Part shown: one piece after another, positions 1 through 10,578 of the stretch
How positions within the stretch are numbered: the stretch's first letter is position 1
Layout of the letters: every line of letters begins with the position of its first letter
Origin: Diabrotica undecimpunctata
Lineage: Eukaryota; Arthropoda; Insecta; Coleoptera; Chrysomelidae
Direction of reading: 5' to 3'
NCBI RefSeq assembly: GCF_040954645.1
Contig: NC_092806.1
Coordinates: 77,967,641-78,031,640, forward strand
Length of the DNA stretch: 64,000 nt
Program-made: the position numbers and the translations under genes
The notes under the pieces: generated by a model
What the model saw: only the letters and a program-made list of their open reading frames with translations
The model's database searches: none
What the model was told of the DNA's origin: nothing

Positions 1-238
1 ATAATAGTCTTTGTAATATTAATTAAAATACAAATAACATTTCATCTGCACTTCAAAAAATAAATTCATATTATTTTTTTCGCATAGAAAAATTTGCTTA
101 TTATTAAAGTTGCTTATTTAATGCAAATTATTGGTTTTAGAGTATCTACTAAACCTAAAAAAATGTTCGATAAATTTTATTTCATTGAAAATATGAGGTA
201 TGTAAGTTAATATAATTCGCTCCATCCATCCTTAGGCT

Positions 239-455
239 CTACAGCCCAATTTGAGCTCTGGCCTCCCTCATCAAACCTCTCAATCCGTTACGGTCTGTAA
301 CCATTCTCCTCCCCAATCGACTACCAAGGAGATATCTGGCGTCCTCATCAACATCATCTTCCCATCGTTTTCTCGGTCTTCAAGTAGGTCTCTTCCCCTG
401 CATTCTTCCATTCAACAGTTTTTTGGAATAGAATTTTCTCAACGACTTAAAAGAT
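239..455 (-). pseudogene. LINE ORF2 C-terminal remnant (family C)
   Basis: Reading the minus strand gives a basic C-terminal tail with RPRKRWEDDVDEDARYLL, then REARAQIGL and a stop at 239-241. This is the usual end of a non-LTR retrotransposon ORF2, downstream of reverse transcriptase. One in-frame TGA interrupts it just before RPRKRW. Only the last ~70 codons remain, so it is a fragment. It lies tail to tail with the plus-strand LINE piece that follows. The family assignment beyond 'LINE' is not possible from this tail. Confidence 0.6.
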
Positions 456-499
456 CCAGAAAGAGTTGTAGTGGCAACTGGCGTAAATTTTAGTTAGTA

Positions 500-1040
500 G
501 ATATACAACCAGGAGATTAGAGCACGTATCGGAAAAGCTAGATTCACCTTCAATAGGATGGGGGCCTTCTTCAAGAGTCACAACCTCTCTCTTGATACAA
601 AAGTAAAAATGCTGCGATGCTACGTCTTCTCTGTCCTTTTTTATGGTGTTGAATCGTGGACCTTGAACGAAGATATGTGCAGAAAACTGGAAGCATTTGA
701 GATGTGGCTATATCCCGTAGACTAACTGAGTCACAAATGAGAAGGTCCTCAGAAGAATGAATGAGAACCGAGAGGTACTGACCACCATCACATCTCGAAA
801 GTTACAATTCTTCGGACATATTATGCGAAGTGAATCCAGATATGCTCTCCTTCAAGTCATCCTAAAAGGAAAAATATTTGGAATAAGAGGTCCAGCAAGA
901 AGAAGAACATCTTGGTTAAAGAACCTCAAAATCTGGTTCAATACAACATCTGTGCAGCTTTAAGCTGCAGATAAGATATATATTGCCATGATGATGGCCA
1001 ACATTCGTAACAGATAGGCACATCAAGAAGAAGAAGACAT
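500..1040 (+). mobile_element. LINE family A, 5'-truncated 3' end
   Basis: Translation shows the post-RT part of ORF2: EIRARIGKARFTFNRMGAFF, then RCYVFSVLFYGVESWTL, KLQFFGHIMRSESRYALLQ and RRRTSWLKNLKIWF, ending at a stop at 1015-1017. Frame breaks occur near 715-750 and an in-frame TAA lies at 961. The stop is followed by GGCAC and an AAGAAGAAGAAG tail, the same 3' terminus seen in three other copies in the window. The RT core is absent. This is a dead 5'-truncated LINE copy. Confidence 0.75.
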
Positions 1041-1939
1041 ATACAGAAAGTTGTAAGGTTAATAAAACTGTAAAATATATAGATCTAATAAATCGTCCCA
1101 AAAACTAACTTGATTGAAAGTTATAGGTAGATGTTTATTTTAGTCTAAATTTTATAGAAAGATTATGCGATGAACTTTTTCGTATGTGGTTTGAACTTGA
1201 GTGGATGAAACGATGTCAATGTGCTAAATTATTTGTAGTATTTTCCCGATGCAACGCTAGTTGTTACTCAACCACACATATCTCTCACAAACTGTACATA
1301 CTCATTGAGAACTTCTTTTTTATTGAATTCCTGACACAGAACCTGTTTGGTTTCGTAGTTCCCTGTCATACGTTTTCTAAAGATCAATGAATAGTATATG
1401 AGCGTTTTTTATTCCTCTACTTTTTCATCCGTTGGTTTTCATTTTGTTAGTATGAATAAATAAACTTCATCTTAAACACTGAAGTAAAAATTCACACTAG
1501 AAATTAGAGGTAGATATTAGTAATACGAAATTTTGCTTTCTTAATGCTTTTGGTACTACGCAAGTTTTATTTACGTTCAACGTACTTACTCAAAGATGTT
1601 TGGGTGTTAATCAAAACCTTTATATTTGCTGTCTAGATTATAACTAGAGACCTGACTTTATAACAATTACATATGCAATAGTAACTCATTCAATATCGCT
1701 CTCAAAAAAGGGCTTTCCCATCCAACTGGCCATTGAAAACATTCTAATTAAAGCAGGAGATAGTAATTGCTAAGAAAAAGTAAAATTATCAATCAAAATT
1801 CAACTAGAGGATCGACACGAAAACTTAATAAATAAATCAGGAAGATTTTGCAATCATGTGATCTTTGTGGCCAAACAAATTATAGAATAATTATTAAAAT
1901 AAAAACATTCTTCTGCTTTAAGTTTCATTTTGTATCGAA
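1041..1939. other. AT-rich stretch, no feature recognised
   Basis: Short open frames only, none with a motif I recognise. A frame at 1184-1390 has no supporting similarity and looks like chance. Confidence 0.4.
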
Positions 1940-3085
1940 AGCTGGAAGGATAGAAATCATCATGGCTTTGCGGACCATGTTGACTGCCGCTTTAAATAGT
2001 TTTGCACTACTGCATTCAAACCATTCCCTTAAGTTCTCGAGCCAGGATATTCTTCGTCTTCTCAAATTTATCTTTCCTAGAATTTTGCCTTGCTTAATAA
2101 GTTATAATAAAATGTAAGTATTTTTAACCTTTCATCACATGTCCTAAGTACTCAGGTTTTCGGCTTTTAATATTTAATATTATTTCCGCTTCATTTCGTA
2201 TCCTTCTAGTTACTTGCACGTCTGACATTCTTTGAATCTATAATATTTGTAGACTTTTTCTGTAACACCAAAATTCGAAGGTATTAATTTATTCAGATGA
2301 ACTTGTTTTAGTATCCTCGCTTGCAAGCAAATAAAGATGAGTATAGAACACGTAACGCCGAAGCATCCTTAGTCGTAGTTCTAACCTTATATCCCGGCAA
2401 CAAAGAAACTTTTTAAGTTTAATGAATGATACACTTGCTATTTCAATATGTGTCTTAATTTCTTCAGTTTGGTCTACATTTGATGTTATCCATGTTCCAA
2501 AGTATTTGTAGGTATCCACACTCTTAATTAGAGTATTCTCAATAGTCAATTGGATATTTGCATTTGTTGATTTAGTCATGATCATGCATTTAGTTTTCTG
2601 TAAATTCATCTTCAGTCCATACTCGTGACAGCACTCATTAAGGCGTTGCATTAAGTAGTGCAAATCATTGTTGCTATCCATCATTATTACTGTATCGTCT
2701 GCAAAACGTTTGTTATTCAAAACTTCTTCATTGACAAATATACCTTCTTTTAAATCTGAAAACGCTTATTTGTATACCGCTTCACTCTTGACATTGAAGA
2801 GTAGTGGGGACAGCATTCAACCCCGGCATATTCCTCTTTATATTTTGATATTTTTGGTGTTTCAGTTGTCAACTACTCATACCTTGTAGTTTGGTATCAA
2901 TGGTACATTGGTGGTTTGATTCCAATATAGGTTAGCTACAATTTTCATATCACGACTTTCAATATTTTTGCTTTTTAATATATCTACAAGCTTCATATGT
3001 TAAACCTTATCAAACGCCTTTTGAAAGTCTACAAAATACAAGTACATATCCTAATTCACGTCCATCCATCTCTGGCCTATCATAT
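1940..3085 (-). mobile_element. LINE family A, decayed RT to C-terminus
   Basis: On the minus strand the order is motif A-like MYLYFVDFQKAFDKV near 3050-3010, a degraded motif B region, then NNKRFADDTVIMMDSN (motif C, FADD intact) at 2720-2670, and the KYFGTWITSN connection region at ~2500. The C-terminal RRRRISWLENLREWFECSS lies at about 2060-2010 and KAAVNMVRKAMMIS ends near 1950. Frameshifts fall near 2290 and 2730-2900. The 143-codon frame at 2289-2720 is the best-preserved block. It belongs to the same family as the copies at 500, 19692, 40551 and 51326. Confidence 0.75.
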
Positions 3086-4425
3086 TTAAGCCGAACAAAT
3101 TTATTATTAAAATTATTGAAATATTTTCAAAATGTTTTAAGTGTGTGACTCATTAAAGCTATTATTGTTATATCGTTTGAGCAGGTTGTTGCACCTGACT
3201 TTTAGGGAATTGCTACAAAGGTCGATTGCAGCTATTGTCTGGGAATTGTGGCGCTCTGATATATAGACCAGAGAAATTAATAAATAAAAAGCCTTTTTCG
3301 TGACACTTTGTGATACAGGTAGCTAATACTTGCTTTTAATAAATAATAAACATTTTTTTTACTTATAAACAATATATAAACAATATAAGATCGCTATTTA
3401 ATTTAAAATACTAAACGTGACACAATTTTACTGAAAAATATAGAAAATCCATTAAAATGAGCGTTTGTAAAGTTATTTTTGTTAATTTGTGGCTCAATTA
3501 TTGCAAAAATTGCTTCAAAAGGCGATTTTTTAAAAATTATTAAGAACTTCTAAAAATGCACAAAAACTTTTAATTTTTCATGATAATAGGGACAATATCG
3601 CACATATTTAGCTATAAAAATTTCAAGAAGTTTTACTCAACAGTTATTGCAAAATTGAAATCTCAGAAAGCTTTTATCTACAACGTTAATATGCCTTAAC
3701 TATTAGGTTTGTATAAATTCCGAAAGCAAAAATTGAAGAGAAATGCTTACTTTTTCAAATTAAATAATTAAATGATTAAACAATTATTGATAAATATTGT
3801 AAAATAGGCTTACACAAGTACTGTGATTTTAAACTTATAAACATTTAAAATAAGTCAGATGCATAAATAATTAAAGTTAAGTTAATCTTTTTTATTCGAA
3901 ATGTTAGCATTCTTATACAAATATTAAGAAAAATTCAATGTCCTACTATTCTTAGAACTCGAGTTAACATTTTTTTTTATTTCTCGATTTTAGTATTTAA
4001 AAACTGAAGTGTTTTTTGCACATCCGGCAAATAGAAATGTTTTAATTCACTAAGTTAAGTATACCATATACTTTCAGAATGTAGTTCAGAAAGATGTATG
4101 TTCTGAGTATTGAATTAAACAAATGGTGTTTTTAATAGAACACGACGGAATTGAAGTTGAACTAGATGTAATTGAGCTGAACAGAACTGTTCAGTACTGT
4201 ACAGCACTGGCAAACATAAGTGACCACTCGGTGTGTAATAATATCAAATAATTATGATTAATGCTCGATTAATGCTTAATAATGTTCTGAAAGATTTTTG
4301 CGGATAGTACAATTAAACCTAGAGCTAAGATTAATACTATTACAAGAATTATTATTCTACTCAACAGTCTTCCGAACTGAAACGCGTCGATAAAATTCTA
4401 AAATCAAGAGCAATAAAGACAATAT
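3086..4425. other. AT-rich stretch, no feature recognised
   Basis: No open frame of note and no recognisable element terminus. Possibly old element UTR sequence, but nothing in it shows that. Confidence 0.4.
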
Positions 4426-4429
4426 TTAT

Positions 4430-5105
4430 CCCCCAACAAAGACTTTCATCTCTTGTCCGATCAATCAAAGACAACATTCCAAATGAAAACACGGAGTTTA
4501 TTCTCGTGCAGACTGCCTCCGATCCAGTATAGGCCAAACAAATCGTAGAAACCAAAATATAATTTATGAACATTCTATTTCTGTTCGCAATTCCGATTCA
4601 ATTTCAGCTCTAGGTCAATACCATTTTTATACAGGTCACAAAATTAATTTTGAAAACTCCAGAGCTGTAGCCCTCATCCTCTTCTACAAACCAAGAATTA
4701 TCCGAGAAGCCATAGAAATTAAAAAAGGTCAAACCGTCTCAATAAAAGATATAACGGCATACGGTTACCTTCGACATGGAGACCTCTCATAAAGAAAATA
4801 TCGTCCGCTTCACCCGCCAATCAAAATCCTACTGTTAGAAATATTCGCACCAAGCCTGCGCCAATCCCCGCGCTATTCACGTCGCTAACCCCTACACTAA
4901 CCTTTACCCAAACCACGTCACCATCGACGGTATAAATAAACCCCATCCTTTGTTCTCAGTAGCAGTAATGCATTGGTTAGTGATCAGTGTAGTAGTGTCT
5001 GTGGGCTTGGGAGACTGAGACCTCGAAAGCTCTGAAGAAGATATTAAATAGGATTTAGAAAACTCGGCGCAACGATAATCGACGCGGTTCAACCCAGAAG
5101 ACCGT
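4430..5105 (+). mobile_element. Penelope-like element, GIY-YIG C-terminus and tail
   Basis: The plus strand encodes the end of a PLE protein: SIGQTNRR, then SVRNSDSISAL, YHFYTGHKINFENSRAVALI and KPRIIREAIEIKK at about 4530-4720. These match the GIY-YIG endonuclease domain placed after RT in PLEs. The first part of the domain (IPC.C.. segment) is frameshifted. The following tail to ~5105 contains a short stretch reading like ETSKAL and a region rich in CTCGGCGC/ACGCGGTT, typical of the element end. RT is absent, so this is a 5'-truncated remnant. Confidence 0.7.
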
Positions 5106-5512
5106 TAAGTTTAATATTAATTTTTATAATTAGGTTATTTATACGCATTTTGTGCTTATTACGTTAGCTTTTTTGTTACAAACACTTCCTTTGTCTCACA
5201 AAAATATAACATATTATTGGACAATGAAGAGATAATGCCGTATAGTTTATTTATTGCAATAAATTTTAACTGATAATTACATACTTTGATATTTTTCAAA
5301 GATGCAGTTTTCTTGAGGGTGTAAATATTAAATACTAAAATTTAAAAGAAGATGCAATAATTAAAGTAACATATCAAATAACAAAACAAGGTAATGAATA
5401 AACTCATCTGGGGCAACTTGGTTAAATATGTATCGGCTTGTTAAGACAGCGGCTTATTTGAGTAAGATATATTGATTAATATATTTAACATTATACACAC
5501 ACGAACACACAT

Positions 5513-5518
<6 letters not shown>

Positions 5519-5588
<70 letters not shown>
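5519..5588. repeat. (TA)n microsatellite
   Basis: About 70 bases of uninterrupted TA. Open frames spelling YIYIYI through it are artefacts. Confidence 0.97.
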
Positions 5589-5591
<3 letters not shown>

Positions 5592-5635
5592 CGAGTTCGG
5601 ATAAACTTTCGCGGGCAGATAAATGAAAATGACGG

Positions 5636-6231
5636 AGTGACGACCGGTCTTACCCTGTGTAGCTTTTATACCCTTAGTATGGGGTATACCATACTAAGTT
5701 TGTGCATGCCGCACAAACAGTATGCGCGGAAACAGTCTAAGCAGAATCGGTTGGCGCGGAGGCTCGCTGAAGCAGCCGTCGCCATGTTTCCGACAGTCTT
5801 TAAGCGCCATCGCGCATTTTGAAATTCTGAAATTGAAAAATGGAGAATTATTCGTGAAGTCATCGAAATTGAAAAACGCTCTAATAGCTTAAACACGCGC
5901 GATGACGCTAAAAGACTACCGGCAACATTGTGACCTCTGCTTTAGCGACTCCCTGCCCAACTAATCCCGCTCAGACCGTTTCCGCGCATAACGTTACCGC
6001 GCATGCCGTTCTCGCACATACTGATTTGATGAGGACAGGGCTGTTGTTTCGAAATGTTCCATGTAGATATCAGCTATTACGGCAGAGAGGGGGATCCCAT
6101 CGGGGCACCTTTGATTTGACGATAGAAACGATTTTGGAATGAAAAGTATTTTTCGGTTTCCGCACTTACCGTTTCTGCTCATACTAATAGTATAAAAGCA
6201 GCTACACAGGGTAAGACCGGTGGTCACTCGA
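5636..6231. repeat. Inverted repeat pair framing a PLE C-terminal scrap
   Basis: Left arm 5636-5685 contains ACCGGTCTTACCCTGTGTAG; the right arm at about 6180-6231 is its reverse complement with one or two small gaps, nearly 50 bp long. Between them lies the PLE fragment at 5824-5933. Arms of this kind fit inverted terminal copies of a Penelope-like element, though a separate foldback element is possible. Confidence 0.6.
5824..5933 (+). pseudogene. Penelope-like element C-terminal fragment
   Basis: The frame reads KWRIIREVIEIEKRSNSLN, then TRDDAKRLPATL and a TGA stop at 5931-5933. REVIEIEKR corresponds to REAIEIKK in the PLE at 4430, so this is the last ~35 residues of the same kind of GIY-YIG protein. 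Nothing of the RT survives locally. Confidence 0.6.
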
Positions 6232-6242
6232 CACTGAGGAGT

Positions 6243-6279
6243 AGGCAGATTGAGACCTCAGTGTGGTCTCAATCTACCT
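6243..6279. repeat. Perfect-looking short hairpin
   Basis: AGGCAGATTGAGACC at 6243-6257 pairs with GGTCTCAATCTACCT at 6265-6279 around a 7-base loop, 14 of 15 positions matching. It lies just outside the inverted repeat of the preceding PLE scrap and may be part of that element's end. Confidence 0.7.
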
Positions 6280-6349
6280 CTGTGGTCATACAAAAATTTG
6301 TGCATGGTTTAATACCTCAAATGCAAACATAAAATATCAAATTTTATCA

Positions 6350-7970
6350 ATATTATACGTAAGAAAGATCATATTGATCTTTTATTCTGTCACTGGCTAA
6401 CTGGATGTGTTGTCGGACAAGTTCATGAATGTTGTTCATTTTTAACTTCAGGCGGTCGACATAATCTTCGCTGGCAACATCTTCGGAAGGTCTGCAGCCA
6501 AACTCTAGGTCGCAGGGCATAATTTCACGGCCTAACATTAGGCAGGTTGAAGTCTGGCCTGTAGTTTCATTCTCGACCGAGCGGCACGCCATTAGGAATA
6601 AATGAATGTGCTGGTCCCAAGCTCTTTGATGTTCTGATACAATTTTGTACAGGTATTTACCCATCGTTCGGTTCATCCTCTCGGCCATTAAATCTGATTA
6701 AGGATGCAGGGGTGCCGTACTGGTCTTATTGACACCAATCAATTTTCAAACGTTTTGGAAAAGGGTTGACTCGAAGTTTTGCCCTTGGTCGGAGTGGATA
6801 TCCAAGGGAACACCAAATCGGCTGAAGAATTCTTTAACAAGTACCTCTGCAACGGTAGCAGCTTCTTGATTTGGTACCGCATAGGCCTCAGTCCATTTCG
6901 TAAAATAATCCATGGCTACCAGGATATATTTATTTCCATTCATTTTATTTCATTCGTCTCTAGAAGTGGACCTGTAATGTCGATTGCTACTCTTTCCATA
7001 GGATTATCAACATTGTACTGTTTCATGGGTGCCCTCTTTTTACCAAATGGACCATTACTGGTTGCACACAGTTCACATTTCCGGCACCATGTTCTTACAT
7101 CATCTTTACAGTTCACCCAATAGAACCGTTCTCGAACCTTTTACAGAATCTTCGAAATACCAAAGTATCCACCTGATGCACCGTCATGCAACTGACGCAA
7201 TACTTCTGACACTTTACTTTTAGGTACAATCAACTGAAGCTTAGTTTCTGTACCATTATCGTTCTCAAAGGTTCTATACAGAACATAATCTTTTAGCGTT
7301 AGGCAATTCCATTGACTCCAGGCAATTCCATGGACTACATGCACTTATGTCTTGCCAAGAAGGTCTTTCCAGGCCAATAAGACAGTGATTGTCTAGCAAT
7401 TCCCTCCTGGTAACGCAATAGTTTCTTTCTGGTTTCGACAAGACGTTGCTAAAGTAAGCGATGACTTTCTTCTGCCCATCTTCGATTTGGGAGAGAACAG
7501 CTTCTAGTGCACTGTTGCTGGCATCGGTGTCCAACCCAAATTTTCGCTTCATGTATATTCTTTGCCTTTTTCTGTCAACTTTGTTAATGGCTTGGATATA
7601 TTGACAAATCCTTTGACAAAACGTCGGTAATATATACATAGACCAAAAAAACTTCTAATTTCGTATTTATCCGTTGGTACTGGCTAATACTTAATTGCTG
7701 CAAGTTTTTCAGGATCAGCTGTTACACCATTACTTGCTACAATATGTTCCAAGTATTTCACTTCTCGTCGAAACATGTGACATTTCTTCATTTCTTCGGG
7801 CTTAACTTCAAATTCGCTGTCCGCAATCGTTGAAAGACTTGTGTCAGATTATTGGCATGTTCATCGAAGGATCTTCCAACCACAATTACATCATTCAAAT
7901 AAACCAGGCAAACCTAACAATGTCTCCCCAAATATTCAAAGACCACTTGCTCTGACGTAACTCGAAATAA
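6350..7970 (-). mobile_element. Gypsy A: pol remnant (RT tail, RNase H, integrase)
   Basis: Minus-strand order 5' to 3': RT motif with YLNDVIVVGRSFDEH near 7900, where the usual second Asp pair reads N-D; RT thumb GVTADPEKLAA at ~7720; RNase H GLDTDASNSALEAVLSQI at ~7540; an internal deletion in RNase H near 7340; the H2C2 entry region LRQLHDGASGG; integrase core YILVAMDYFTKWTEA and DIHSDQGQNFES at 6746-6943; and the integrase C-terminal half at 6353-6688. Stops and frameshifts separate the blocks. No LTRs are seen. The RNase H block is near identical to the copy at 58.6 kb, so both belong to one family. Confidence 0.85.
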
Positions 7971-7971
7971 G

Positions 7972-9126
7972 TGAAGATATTGCGATTAAACCTATTGCGA
8001 TCAAATGTCGATTCGTCAGAAAATAAAATATTTTAGAAAAAAATTATGTTTTGACTTAACATTTCTTTAACATTCTTTTAAAATCATTTTCATTTAATTT
8101 CTGGTGCACCTGCATTTTGAATGGGTGAAATTTGCTTTTCTTTATTCTGTATTGTTACATTTAACTCTACTCGAATGCTTTTTTTGTAGGATGTCTTCTA
8201 CGCTTATACCCTGATTATACAATTTTTGAAAGCTAGCAAACAGTTTCTAAGTCATTCGCCCACTACAAATGTCATGCTGAGAAATTTATTAGTTCAAAAA
8301 TTCATATTTAAAATTTAAAAATCGTACAAATATGTACGACAATAATTTTGTTTTAAAACATAGTTTATAATTTCTCAGAATGTCGGTATTGACATTAAAA
8401 GTTATTTAACTGATCTTTCTCAAAAATAGAATTTATTTAAGGATAACTTTGATAAAGCAAAGCGACCAGACATTCATTTATTTGCACAAGATTACTAAGG
8501 TATATTTTAAAATTGGTTGTTTATTTATTTAATAATTAATTTTAAACATAATGAGTCTTTTTAGTGATGAGTTCAATTAATTTTTACTAGCATACGATTT
8601 TTTTAATCTTTGATATTTTGAATTAATGTTATAAAACTGGATTATATTTTTATAATTTTTGTTTGTTATATTTTAGTAGGTACTCAAAATTTATAAAAAT
8701 CTTAAAAAAATAAAATCTGTGGTTCTTTTTTAAATATCTACAAAACGAAACATGCTATTTATGCTAAACCTCATACCAAATATTGTGATGATTTCTACAA
8801 ACAATACCAATAAAAGGCTGTTTCATTAAAAAAAATGAAAAAATTTTGTATTTGAAAAAAGTGATCACACTGTATATTGTAAGCTGGATGTCAAAGATAT
8901 TAAATTATTTAAAAATAACACTACACTAGAAAATCTTTTCTAGTTCTTACCGTTTTCCTCAATAAAAGTGTAAATATTTCAAAAATTAATAAATCTAGGC
9001 CTATAAAACCTTATACAAACTCTTCGTATTTTTAAAAAATACATTCAAAGATGGTTTAACATACAGTGTATTTAATTTAAAAAAAACATATCTTTGGTTC
9101 ATTCCGTTGTTCTCACTGACCCTGTA
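7972..9126 (-). mobile_element. Mariner-like (IS630-Tc1) transposase remnant
   Basis: The minus strand reads KFHPFKMQVHQKLNENDFKR at ~8130-8070, then after a frame break KILFSDESTFDRNRFN at 8025-7978. FSDE carries the first catalytic Asp of the DDE/D triad. The rest of the catalytic domain is cut off where Gypsy A begins. Sequence from ~8280 to 9126 is non-coding and ends, on the minus strand, as TA followed by CAGGGTCAGTGAGAAC, which looks like a terminal inverted repeat tip. The end at 9126 is inferred. Confidence 0.55.
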
Positions 9127-9171
9127 GAATTGAAAATAATTTTAAATTATAGGCGTCTTTAATATCCATAA

Positions 9172-10015
9172 CTTTCGTTTTTGTACAGATTCAGTATTTT
9201 ATATAAAGCAAATTACCGAGAGATCACTAAAGTATAATAGACCATCATTTCTGTGTCTGATTGACCTAAAGAATGCCTGAAAAATTGACAGTGTAAGATT
9301 CAAAGATGTAATCCATCTTCTGGATACTAGAGAAGTTTTCCTAAATATTATAAAAAGTATCGAAAACATCTACCAAAACAACAAAATGAAAGTCAGAATA
9401 GAAGGACAACTTATAGAACCTATAGAAATAGGCAGCGGAATAAGACAAGGGGATTCATTGAGATCCATCCTCTTCAATTTAATCATGGATGAAATCAACA
9501 AAAGCGTTAACAAAGGAAGAGGATACAGAATGAGAAAAAAAATAAAAATACTCTGTTACGCAGACGACGCAATATTGATAGCCCAAGATGAAGTCTGCAA
9601 AGACTGGTCCACAGATTTAACATAAGAGCAAAAGATTTAATATTTGACAATCTTATCTCAGAAAATTAAAACAATGGTAGTCAGCAAAGAACCAACCAGA
9701 TGTAAAATAGAAATTGATGGCATCAGTGTTAAACAAGTAAAGGAAATCAAATACCTGGGAATTACGTTGTCTAGCTATGGACACCTGGACAAAAAAGTGA
9801 GAGATCAAGTACAAAAAGCAAATAGACTGGCAGATGCCTTAACACTATATGGCGAAATAGATACAACAACAACAACATTAACATTAAGAGGAAGTCAAGA
9901 ATTTATGGAGCAAGTGTAAGACCAATAATAACATATGCCTCAAAAACAAGACCCGACTCAGCCACAACGCAAAGGCTACTGGAAACTGGCTACAATCAGG
10001 ACAATCATTAGGTGT
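9172..10015 (+). mobile_element. LINE RT remnant (family D)
   Basis: The reading starts with KQITERSLKYNRPSFLCLID (motif A region, broken just after), continues with NNKMKVRIEGQLIEPIEI, GIRQGDSLRSILFNLIMDEI (motif B), and ILCYADDAILIAQ (motif C, YADD intact) by 9595, then EIKYLGITLSSYGHLDKKVR at ~9770. After 9919 the frame shifts into RPIITYASKTRPDSATTQRL. Two or three frame breaks make it inactive. 3' end not defined. Confidence 0.75.
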
Positions 10016-10059
10016 CTGTCGGAAAACATCGCGGAGATTACATCAAAGGCCAGTCAAAT

Positions 10060-10578
10060 TATTTGTGACATGAGAGTTGTTTTTGTACCGTATATGTTTT
10101 AAAACCCATATCAAGTCGCAGTTATTGGAACACAAATGCTTTATCCATAAATTATTAGAGTTATAAATTAATTGATTTAAAGAGTAGAGTTTCACAGGTA
10201 AAAATAAAATCAGTTGAAAGTAAAATTAAAATGAGATAATTGACACAGAGTTAAAATTTGTTTTCTTTTAATAAATAATAATTAGATCCATTTTCACATT
10301 AAATTAAATAGATTTGGTTAAAGAGGAGATAACTAAATTAAGGTGTCTTTTGTTTGAATATTAGATAAGAAATTGTGCACGGTCTTTATATATGTTTTAT
10401 ATAGTGTAATAAATAAATGATACTTGAAATTTTATAAACTTTGTCTTGGTTATACTTATTCTTCTTGTCTATCCTGAAGAAAGCAAGCAACAAAGAAATA
10501 CCAGAAACCACGATTTAAGCATAAATTTTATGCAGTAAAATAACCCTGAGAAATTTGATTTAAGCAGATCATAATAAC
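10060..10578 (+). other. Leader or possible 5' LTR of the following Gypsy element
   Basis: AT-rich, without frames. AATAAATAAATG near 10410 could be an LTR polyadenylation signal. A second LTR cannot be found because the element's 3' part is missing, so LTR status is a guess. Confidence 0.3.

Noticed and set aside
1184..1390. 68-codon plus-strand frame
   Set aside because: No motif, no neighbours of use, length expected by chance.
5032..5061. CTGAAGA ... GAAA in the PLE tail resembling a hammerhead ribozyme core
   Set aside because: The first core element fits, but I cannot pair a convincing stem II between them or find the closing stem. PLEs can carry such ribozymes, so a structure search would be worth running, but the sequence alone does not support a call.
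5472..5822. Open frames spelling YIYIYI (also at 19934, 19980, 25211 and 61223)
   Set aside because: They are (TA)n microsatellites read as codons, not genes.
7960..8040. A single fused element combining Gypsy A and the mariner-like fragment
   Set aside because: They are read on the same strand next to each other, but their similarities stop sharply near 7970. Truncation of one by the other is the simpler explanation.
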